In this document: positions 5,749-11,508 of the stretch, in pieces
Numbering within the stretch: the stretch's first letter is position 1
Layout of the letters: each line of letters begins with the position of its first letter
Assembly: GCA_030596365.1 (NCBI GenBank)
Contig: JAUVKG010000044.1
Coordinates: forward strand, 1 to 11,508
Direction: 5' to 3'
Source: Chlamydiota bacterium
Lineage (GTDB): Bacteria; Auribacterota; UBA3054; B51-G9
Length of the DNA: 11,508 bases
Notes under the pieces: generated by a model
Told to the model about the DNA's origin: nothing
Databases searched by the model: none
The model's input: the letters and a program-made list of their open reading frames with translations, nothing else
Translations under genes and position numbers: made by a program

Positions 5749-6492
5749 TTATAATGTCTCGTATTTGTTAAAAACTGCGCCATCAACACAATAAGCATAT
5801 TTAGAAATAGACTGTTGTCTGATGTCAAATCTTCTCAATAATTGCCGCATCCATTCCGGCATAAGTTTGTCAAATTTCAATTCCAGAACTGTACCCGGTA
5901 AAGGCACAGGTTCTTCTTTGCCCGGGAAAAAGATCCTGTTTTCATTTCTGTGGTCGATAAATCTCATATTTGTATCGATAGTCAGTCGAACTTGTCGGTC
6001 ATTACGTCCCACGAAAGGTATTCTATCATAAATCACTGTAACAACCGGCCGCAAGTTCCAGGCATTAAAGTAATGAATGAATCTTTCCGCGGGTTTTTTT
6101 ATATGAATCGGCGGATTAAGTTTTTCCAGATAACCTCTATCGCTGAGCAGCATTTTAGCGTCAGCGAGAGTAAATTTTGCTCGGTCTTTCATTACCTGCG
6201 TATTAAATCTGTATTTTATTTCGAGAAAAACCAGTGTTTCTTCATCAGGTCTTTTATAAGTTCTGATTCTGAATTTCCTGCGATTTTTCAATCCGTCCAT
6301 TTTTTCGTAATAGAGACCGAGATCATGCGTATCAAAATAAACAGAACGTATATTATATCTTGGGATACCATCAATAATTTCCGCATGATCATCAGGCTTA
6401 ATATACGATTCAGACCAACTCATCAGACTTTTAATCTGATTAGGCGGCAGGAAATATTTCAATTCATAACGTCCGTATCGATCTTTTTTCAA
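5749..6492 (-). CDS. VTC-domain (polyphosphate polymerase-like) protein
   Basis: A 247-residue soluble protein made almost entirely of a VTC domain, the tunnel fold that in yeast Vtc4 polymerises polyphosphate from ATP. The tunnel-lining motifs are present: RYELKY (8-13), RYNIRSVYFDT (45-55), GLKNRRKFRIRTY (67-79), FLEIKYR (89-95), a VLELKFD strand (202-208) and SISKYAYC (228-235). The charged ExK pairs and the Arg/Lys cluster that bind nucleotide and the polyphosphate chain are therefore kept. The start is a TTG overlapping the previous stop as TTGA, preceded by a strong AGGAGT (6503-6498). Located between a HlyD-like adaptor and DUF4956, it probably acts at the cytoplasmic face of the membrane. 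Catalysis is inferred from motifs; triphosphate-tunnel hydrolases are the alternative. Confidence 0.88.
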   Translation of the reverse strand: MKKDRYGRYELKYFLPPNQIKSLMSWSESYIKPDDHAEIIDGIPRYNIRSVYFDTHDLGLYYEKMDGLKNRRKFRIRTYKRPDEETLVFLEIKYRFNTQVMKDRAKFTLADAKMLLSDRGYLEKLNPPIHIKKPAERFIHYFNAWNLRPVVTVIYDRIPFVGRNDRQVRLTIDTNMRFIDHRNENRIFFPGKEEPVPLPGTVLELKFDKLMPEWMRQLLRRFDIRQQSISKYAYCVDGAVFNKYETL

Positions 6493-7592
6493 TTCTTACT
6501 CCTTTTTTTCCGGAACGCAGATTTAATTCGCTCAATTATAATCCGCAGTGGATTCATTTTTACTGAAGTAAGTACGGCATTACCGGTCATTGAAACACTT
6601 AACTTCTTATTAGAATTATCAACCGGAACGCGCACGTGAAGTATTGACTGACCAAGCATAGGCACGCTTTGCACAACAATATGTTCAATATGAGATTCAA
6701 CAGAATAATTTTTATGGCCTGCAAAATCAAGTAAAATCTTATCACCAACATTAATTTTATCTTTAAAAATCACAGGAACAACTATTCGCGCAATGAGTTT
6801 ATCCTCATTCATCACCCTTAACAAAATTGCCGGATCACCGCTTGACCTTGTTATCCGACCTTCGATAGGAGTCTTAACCAAATGAGCGGCAAGACGGTTC
6901 TGAACAAGTTCTAATTCTCTTTCGGCCTCTTCAAGTTCCGCGTCTGCCATGGCTATAACGCCAGGAGAAGCCTGTGATTTTCTGTAATAAGCTTCTGATT
7001 TGGCTACTTGAACATCCTGAAGCCGATTATAATATTCAGATTCATATGTCTGAAGTTCATCTTCTGACAGAATATTGGTCTTAACGAGACCGCGACGCCG
7101 TTTAATTAAAGGTGTATAAGTAAGAAGATTTGTTTCCGCAAGTGCCACATTCGCAAGAGCTTGTTCATATCTCGCCTGAAGTTCACCGTTACGGTAAATA
7201 TTAGTTTGTTCTGTAAGTCTTTCTACACGGGCTTCGAGAATTTTTTTGTTAGCATTATCGGCTAAAGAATAAAAATCAAGAACAGGTTGATTATTTTTAA
7301 CCCACGTTCCCTCAGTCAAATTCGATATTAAATTAACAGATAAAATATCTTCATCAGGAAAACGATAAAGACGCATTTCCTGAATCGCTTTCCTTCTGCC
7401 AAGTGTATGACGGGTAACTATCTCGCCCGGCCGGTCTTGTCTGACAATCCACTGTTCCGACGCTTCTAATTCAAACGGACCTGAAAGAGTCGGTGTCTGC
7501 GCTTGCATAAGCAAAATAATGACGATGCTCATTGTAACAAAAAGCAAAGCGAAGCGAAGAAATCTTTTTATAGCTTCAGAGTGTATTTTCAT
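6489..7592 (-). CDS. HlyD-like periplasmic adaptor (membrane fusion) protein
   Basis: A 367-residue envelope protein with one N-terminal membrane anchor (about 12-30) and a large periplasmic part. The order is typical of membrane fusion proteins. A first lipoyl half runs through LTEGTWVKNNQPVLDFYS (92-109), followed by a coiled-coil hairpin rich in Glu, Ala and Leu (about 113-236). A second lipoyl half, VKTPIEGRITR (239-249), leads into a beta-barrel domain with VVPVIFKDKINVGDKILLDF (271-290). The C-terminus is strongly basic (IKSAFRKKRSKN). Such proteins normally bridge an inner-membrane transporter to an outer-membrane channel, but no RND, ABC or TolC-like partner is nearby; the only membrane partner in the operon is DUF4956. 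Its stop overlaps the VTC start by 4 nt (TTGA). The leader upstream of the ATG is a heptamer array with no Shine-Dalgarno. Confidence 0.82.
   Translation of the reverse strand: MKIHSEAIKRFLRFALLFVTMSIVIILLMQAQTPTLSGPFELEASEQWIVRQDRPGEIVTRHTLGRRKAIQEMRLYRFPDEDILSVNLISNLTEGTWVKNNQPVLDFYSLADNANKKILEARVERLTEQTNIYRNGELQARYEQALANVALAETNLLTYTPLIKRRRGLVKTNILSEDELQTYESEYYNRLQDVQVAKSEAYYRKSQASPGVIAMADAELEEAERELELVQNRLAAHLVKTPIEGRITRSSGDPAILLRVMNEDKLIARIVVPVIFKDKINVGDKILLDFAGHKNYSVESHIEHIVVQSVPMLGQSILHVRVPVDNSNKKLSVSMTGNAVLTSVKMNPLRIIIERIKSAFRKKRSKN
6498..6503 (-). promoter_or_regulatory. Shine-Dalgarno AGGAGT deciding the TTG start of the VTC gene
   Basis: AGGAGT ends 5 nt before the TTG start and lies inside the last codons of the HlyD-like gene. 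Most starts in this window lack a visible Shine-Dalgarno, so this one stands out and supports the TTG as the true start with translational coupling. Confidence 0.75.
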
Positions 7593-7600
7593 AATTTATA

Positions 7601-7635
7601 GTTTGACGTTTGACGTTTGACGTTTAACGTAAGAC
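7601..7635. repeat. Heptamer tandem array (gtttgac)x3 with degenerate units
   Basis: Units gtttgac x3, gtttaac, gtaagac. The array begins 8 nt upstream of the HlyD-like ATG and extends into the 3' end of the lamin-tail gene, supplying its TAA stop (7624-7626) and final codons. The same unit occurs upstream of ftcD (3574-3580). Confidence 0.85.
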
Positions 7636-9087
7636 AAATTTCCTACCGATAATCCAAAAATTCAATAATCCAAAAATCCAAAATCCACCTTCCGGAACAA
7701 AAGCACTGTTCTCTCTTCCGGGAGTACCAAAATTAGTCGATGATAACCAAGATTCCGGCAGAGAGTTATTAAAAGTCCAGTTAATCAGTTCTAGTGATGG
7801 ACCATTACCATCCGGTTCAATCGGCCATGGAGCTTTGTCATCGTAAGTCAATTCATTAATTTTTTCTCCATTAACTGTTTGCCAACTGATTATTTCACCA
7901 CCATTCGCGAGACCCAATTCAGGAATGGAAATCAGTAAAGCGTTCGCCGGTATAGCGCCGTAAACATCTATAACCGCCTGAGTTTTATCTGCAAGAACAA
8001 TGTATCCATCGGCAGGAACAGTTAGAGAATCCGGCAATCGGTATTTGTTAGCATCATCATGGAATTGCCAGTAACTTACATCAACATCCTGTGTATTAAA
8101 ATTATAAATCTCCACATATTCGTAATTGGAAGTTGTAGTGACGTTCTCAACCCAGATATTCGATGAATTGTACATAATTTCATTGATAACCATACCGGAT
8201 AAAACAGGATTGTCGTTTACAATGTAAAGGTAAGGTTCGTTCGTGCTGCCTGCCCACCAACGTTGAGCGGTTAGCCCGATATCATCAATGAAATCAAAAT
8301 AGTAGCGGACAATTACTCCTTCATTAGTCGGCTGAATAGTATAGCTGTATTGATTATTCGCGCCGGCAGTCATTTCCGCTCCCGAATAAGTTCCACCGTT
8401 ATAATTTACATTAATCACAACGGATGTCAGATTTGCGAAAGCATCTTTAGCTGTAATCGTAATATTAACCTGTTCGTAACTTTTCGGACCATCCGGAGTT
8501 CTGTCATGTTCCGTTACAAAAATTCCATTTGCACCGGGGTTTTTTGCTCCCGGTGATCCGCCTAAATTTACACTTTGCTGCCAGTTTACTGCCATAGTAT
8601 TGTCGCCGTAAGGATAAACAAGTTCAATTGAATGATCATTCCCGTAAGCGTCAGGCCAATTCTGTCCGTCATTATATTCCACTTCATCTTTTTTTTCGCC
8701 GTCTCCATTGCGGACGATAACTGTATCATTGCTGCCAAATTTAAAAGTAAGAGGACCAACAATATTAACAACAGCCGGGTAAGCAGTTTTAAATTTATCA
8801 CTGGAATAGAACACTAAAAAGTCGTAAGGTTGAATTATAGTTGAGGGAGGGTTTGTGAATTGATTTCCGCCGTCATCTTCAATAATCCATCCGCTTATAT
8901 CTTTTATTTCATCTTTATTATTAAAGAGTTCAAACCAGTCACCGCTGTCATAAACAACTCCATCCTTATAAACGATTTCATTAATAACTACTGCCGCGTT
9001 AATTACTTGAGAAGTCAAAAACAAGAACATTATAAGTATGTATAAGAAGTTCATTATAAATCTTTCAGAATTTTTCATATTTTTCAT
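7624..9087 (-). CDS. Secreted protein with two lamin-tail domains
   Basis: From the chosen start, 487 residues; positions here count from that start. A signal peptide (basic MKNMKNSERF, then a hydrophobic run ending VINA, cleavage near 31) precedes lamin-tail domain 1 (about 34-185, VVINEIVY, DWFELFNN, DISGWIIEDDGG). An Ig-like beta domain follows (about 190-290), then lamin-tail domain 2 (about 299-460, VINEIMYN, YEYVEIYNF, GYIVLADK, PSLELINW). The tail reads VPEGG, a 15-residue hydrophobic run and GRK, resembling a PEP-CTERM-type sorting signal, though VPEP is not exact. Bacterial lamin-tail domains are extracellular and often accompany CotH-type proteins; no CotH is seen here. First gene of the operon. 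ATGs at 9078 and 9054 are alternatives; one at 9147 lies upstream of the promoter -10 and is rejected. Confidence 0.82.
   Translation of the reverse strand: MKNMKNSERFIMNFLYILIMFLFLTSQVINAAVVINEIVYKDGVVYDSGDWFELFNNKDEIKDISGWIIEDDGGNQFTNPPSTIIQPYDFLVFYSSDKFKTAYPAVVNIVGPLTFKFGSNDTVIVRNGDGEKKDEVEYNDGQNWPDAYGNDHSIELVYPYGDNTMAVNWQQSVNLGGSPGAKNPGANGIFVTEHDRTPDGPKSYEQVNITITAKDAFANLTSVVINVNYNGGTYSGAEMTAGANNQYSYTIQPTNEGVIVRYYFDFIDDIGLTAQRWWAGSTNEPYLYIVNDNPVLSGMVINEIMYNSSNIWVENVTTTSNYEYVEIYNFNTQDVDVSYWQFHDDANKYRLPDSLTVPADGYIVLADKTQAVIDVYGAIPANALLISIPELGLANGGEIISWQTVNGEKINELTYDDKAPWPIEPDGNGPSLELINWTFNNSLPESWLSSTNFGTPGRENSAFVPEGGFWIFGLLNFWIIGRKFVLR
7648..7686. repeat. Octamer tandem array inside the lamin-tail gene
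   Basis: On the plus strand the units are gataatcc, aaaaattc, aataatcc, aaaaatcc, aaaatcc. Translated on the minus strand they give the GFWIFGLLNFWII tail of the lamin-tail protein. The unit resembles the intergenic octamers at 56-71. Confidence 0.75.
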
Positions 9088-9108
9088 ATTTCTTTTATTG
9101 TTATTTAT

Positions 9109-9147
9109 ATTATACCATAATTTACTAAACTTTACTAAATGTGTCAA
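9109..9147 (-). promoter_or_regulatory. Extended -10 promoter of the lamin-tail operon with a direct-repeat operator candidate
   Basis: On the minus strand TGGTATAAT (9117-9109) is a perfect TATAAT with an extended -10 TGn, 21 nt upstream of the chosen ATG. Two tttagtaaa copies (9139-9131 and 9129-9121) sit just upstream on a 10-bp period, one helical turn, and could bind a regulator. A perfect TTGACA (9147-9142) lies 27 nt from this -10, too far to pair with it; at 17-nt spacing it faces a weaker TAAATT, so a second promoter is possible. Confidence 0.6.
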
Positions 9148-9277
9148 GACCTTTAATTTTTATAGTAGATTAATATTCCGGCTTGAACCAATTCCAGTGA
9201 CTATTCCCGGTATACCACAAACAAGGCTTATTAATAATTTATATTTCTTTGATTTAGCCACCGGAACTGGGCTTGAC

Positions 9278-9296
9278 GTTAAGCTGGAAGCTTAAC
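9278..9296. repeat. Hairpin gttaagct-gga-agcttaac
   Basis: A perfect 8-bp stem with a 3-nt loop lies between the two divergent promoters. No T-run follows. Its role is unknown. Confidence 0.55.
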
Positions 9297-9380
9297 CTAC
9301 TCTAACGCTTCTCGAAAAGGGATGAATAACAAAAAAATTGATTGTACTAACGACGTAAAAATATTATGTGCAAAATTTAA

Positions 9381-9393
9381 GCCCTGAAAGGGC
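9381..9393. repeat. Hairpin gccct-gaa-agggc
   Basis: A perfect 5-bp stem lies 43 nt upstream of the secA -35 box. A close variant, gccct-aa-agggc, occurs at 1239-1250. From memory, similar gccctgaaagggc units are common intergenic repeats in several environmental phyla; I cannot check that here. Confidence 0.5.
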
Positions 9394-9435
9394 GAAAGGA
9401 AATCTTCGTTCTGCCTTTACACCTTAAATCGGGCT

Positions 9436-9464
9436 TTGACAGATAAAGTGCTTTTTGGTAGAAT
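9436..9464 (+). promoter_or_regulatory. Near-consensus sigma70 promoter of secA
   Basis: TTGACA (9436-9441), a 17-nt spacer and TAGAAT (9459-9464) match 11 of 12 consensus positions at the ideal spacing. Transcription would begin near 9471, leaving an AT-rich leader of about 39 nt before the secA ATG, with no visible Shine-Dalgarno. Confidence 0.8.
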
Positions 9465-9509
9465 TCTTACTATTACAATATTTAATAATAAACAGAAATA
9501 AAATAGATT

Positions 9510-11508
9510 ATGTACAATTGGATAGTAAAAAAAATTGTGGGTTCGCGCAATGACAGATATTTGAAAAAAAATCAAACCTACAATTACAAAAATAAATGAA
9601 ATAGAAGAGCAGCTTCAGAAATTATCAGATGAGCAGATCCAGGCAAAAACTGATGAGTTTCGACAGCGGCTCGCAGCAGGCGAAACTACCGATGATATTA
9701 TGGAAGAAGCTTTTGCAGTTGTAAAAAGCGCCTGCAAGAGAATGCTTGGAAAAAGCTGGGACGTATGCGGTGAAATGCGTGAATGGAATATGGTGCCCTA
9801 CGATGTTCAGTTAGTTGGCGCAATCGTTCTTCATCGCGGATGTATAGCTGAAATGGCTACCGGCGAAGGAAAGACTCTTGTTGCCATTATGCCATTATAT
9901 CTCAACTCATTGACCGGCGAAGGAGCTCACATTGTTACTGTTAATGATTATCTTGCAAAACGTGATTCCGAGTGGAATAGAGGAATATTTGAATTTTTGG
10001 GTCTTACGGTTGGATGCATTCAAAATCAAATGGATCCGGCGGAACGACGCGAAAAATATAACTGCGATGTTACTTACGGCACAAACAGCGAATTCGGTTT
10101 CGATTATCTTCGCGATAACGGAATGGCAATGAGAAAAGAAGACCAGGTTCAACGTGGCCATCATTACGCAATCGTTGATGAAGTTGATTCCATTCTGATT
10201 GATGAAGCGCGAACCCCGTTAATCATTTCCGGGCCGGTTGGAAACTCAAGAGCACGTGACTATAGCGAAGTTAAAAATCTTGTGCAGTCTATTGTTCATA
10301 AGCAGCAGTTAAAATGCAACGATATGCTTCGTCAGGCTAAAGAATTTCTTAGCAAAGGCGATGATGATAGCGATTTCGAAGCAGGCAGACTTATGTACAA
10401 GGCTCAGAAAGGTATGCCGAAGCATAAACAATTACATAAATTGCTTGAAGATCCAAAATGCAGAAGGTTGATTGATAAGGTCCATGCCGATCTTATTTCT
10501 GATATGCGTCGGCGCGAGATGCACAAGATTCTTAACGACTTGTATTTTTCAATGGATGAAAAATCAAACGAAGTCCATCTTACAGATTTTGGGCTTACTG
10601 AACTTTCACCAAACGATAAAGATAAATTTACACTCCCGGATATTATTGTTGAAACACAGAAAATTGATGAAGATGATTCGCTTACTCTTACTGAAAAAAA
10701 TGAAGTTAAAACTCAGGTGCAACATAATTATCAGGAAATAAGTGAACGCCTGCACATACTTTCACAATTACTCAGAGCTTTTGTCCTTTTTGAAAAAGAT
10801 GTGAATTATGTCGTTCAGGATAATCGCGTGATGATTGTTGACGAATATACAGGAAGAGTCCTGGCAGGAAGACGTTATTCAGATGGATTACACGGCGCTC
10901 TCGAAGCAAAAGAAAATGTAAAAGTTGAAGCCGAAACACAAACTTACGCAACAATTACTATTCAAAATTACTTCAGACTTTATAAAAAACTTGCCGGAAT
11001 GACCGGAACAGCGGAAACTGAAGCCGATGAGTTTATTCAAATTTATAAACTCGATGTTCTCGTTATTCCAACAAACCGACCTATTGCACGGGATGATTTT
11101 AACGATGTTATTTACAAAACACGTCGCGAAAAATATAATGCTGTAAGTGATGAAATCGCTGAATGTCACAAAATTGGTCAACCGGTTCTTGTTGGAACTG
11201 TTACTGTTGACCAGTCGGAACTTCTAAGTCGAATGCTCCAACGGCGTGGAATTTCTCATAGCGTTCTTAACGCGAAACATCATCATCGTGAAGCTGAAAT
11301 TGTCGCAAACGCGGGACAACACGGTGCCGTTACTATTGCTACAAATATGGCAGGGCGTGGCACAGATATCAAACTTGGCGATGGTGTGACAGAAGTTGGC
11401 GGCTTACATATCATAGGTACCGAACGACACGAGTCACGAAGAATCGACAGACAGCTGCGCGGACGTGCAGGAAGGCAGGGAGATCCCGGTTCTTCAAGAT
11501 TTTACGTT
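9510..11508 (+). CDS. secA: Preprotein translocase ATPase SecA, 3'-truncated by the window and frame-interrupted
   Basis: SecA is the motor of the general secretion pathway, driving preproteins through SecYEG. If one A is removed from the A8 run at 9564-9571, the N-terminus reads MYNWIVKKIVGSRNDRYLKKIKPTITKINEIE, the normal SecA opening. As written, the first frame stops at 9597-9599 (TGA), and the body frame (from 9571) has a TGA just upstream at 9562 and no start before the Met at about residue 64. In corrected numbering: Walker A MATGEGKT (115-122), VNDYLAKRD (144-152), TYGTNSEFGFDYLRD (188-202), Walker B VDEVDSILIDEARTP (222-236), MTGTAETE in NBD2, NMAGRGTDI and GRAGRQGDPGSSRF at the window edge. 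An extended cross-linking-domain segment follows about residue 243. The scaffold, helical-wing and zinc-binding parts lie beyond 11508. Confidence 0.93.

Larger units (their letters stand above)
9088..9509. other. Divergent intergenic region, 422 nt
   Basis: It separates the minus-strand lamin-tail operon from plus-strand secA. Contents: the operon promoter (9109-9147), a gttaagct-gga-agcttaac hairpin (9278-9296), a gccct-gaa-agggc hairpin (9381-9393), the secA promoter (9436-9464) and an AT-rich secA leader. I see no tRNA or recognisable riboswitch. The stretch 9150-9275 shows nothing I can name. Confidence 0.65.

Noticed and set aside
5745..5828. Start of the DUF4956 protein at 5828
   Set aside because: It would overlap the end of the VTC gene by 80 nt; an ATG at 5744, four nt after the VTC stop, fits the family and the operon.
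5950..6639. Plus-strand open frame of 229 codons
   Set aside because: It is antisense to the VTC gene and the start of nothing recognisable; its composition (many Ile, Phe, Arg, Ser) is that of a reverse-frame shadow, and the minus-strand gene has clear motifs.
9088..9147. Start of the lamin-tail protein at the ATG at 9147
   Set aside because: That ATG lies upstream of the extended -10 at 9109-9117, and the extension precedes a good signal peptide that starts later.
9142..9147. TTGACA as the -35 partner of TATAAT at 9109-9114
   Set aside because: The spacing is 27 nt, far from 16-18 nt. It could only pair with the weaker TAAATT.
9322..9387. Short plus-strand frame of 21 codons with aaaaggg next to its ATG
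   Set aside because: The purine run abuts the ATG with no workable spacing, the peptide is unrecognised, it precedes the secA promoter and it ends inside a hairpin repeat.
9510..11508. secA called as a pseudogene
   Set aside because: Apart from one base in a homopolymer the gene is intact through all motifs in the window and has a near-consensus promoter; a sequencing error or slippage is more likely.

Overview
This is an AT-rich (about 40% G+C by eye) bacterial chromosome window from a Gram-negative organism. Evidence for the envelope type is a HlyD-type periplasmic adaptor and a secreted lamin-tail protein with a possible exosortase-like tail. Most starts lack a Shine-Dalgarno sequence, SecA carries an extended cross-linking-domain region, and gene junctions are filled with short tandem repeats. 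Together these suggest an uncultured lineage of PVC or FCB type, but I cannot place it further from this window.

Layout: everything left of about 9.1 kb is read from the minus strand; only secA is on the plus strand. From right to left the minus-strand genes are: (i) a four-gene operon of a secreted lamin-tail-domain protein, a HlyD-like membrane-fusion protein, a VTC-domain polyphosphate-polymerase-like protein and a DUF4956 membrane protein (9087 to 5025); (ii) a small four-helix-bundle (S23/IVS-family) gene enclosed by a 37-bp inverted repeat (4437-4970); (iii) a TrpF-like (beta-alpha)8 barrel that lacks the catalytic cysteine; (iv) glutamate formimidoyltransferase; (v) 8-amino-7-oxononanoate synthase (bioF); and (vi) an RbsC-type sugar ABC permease. 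Divergent from the operon, a near-consensus promoter at 9436-9464 drives secA. The gene runs off the right edge, and its reading frame is interrupted by one extra A in an A8 run near codon 19.

The most interesting block is the lamin-tail / HlyD-like / VTC / DUF4956 operon. Its tight spacing (31 nt gap, 4 nt overlap, 4 nt gap) suggests one machine. In it, a cytosolic polyphosphate-type polymerase would pair with a membrane subunit, an envelope-spanning adaptor and a secreted surface protein. The left-hand genes (bioF, ftcD, trpF-like, permease) have no clear common pathway.

Almost every gene junction holds a short tandem array with a 7-, 8- or 9-bp unit. These arrays supply or abut stop codons, sit directly upstream of start codons and, in the lamin-tail gene, encode the hydrophobic C-terminal tail. 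Small GC-rich hairpins recur between genes. No tRNA, rRNA, CRISPR array or transposase was seen.
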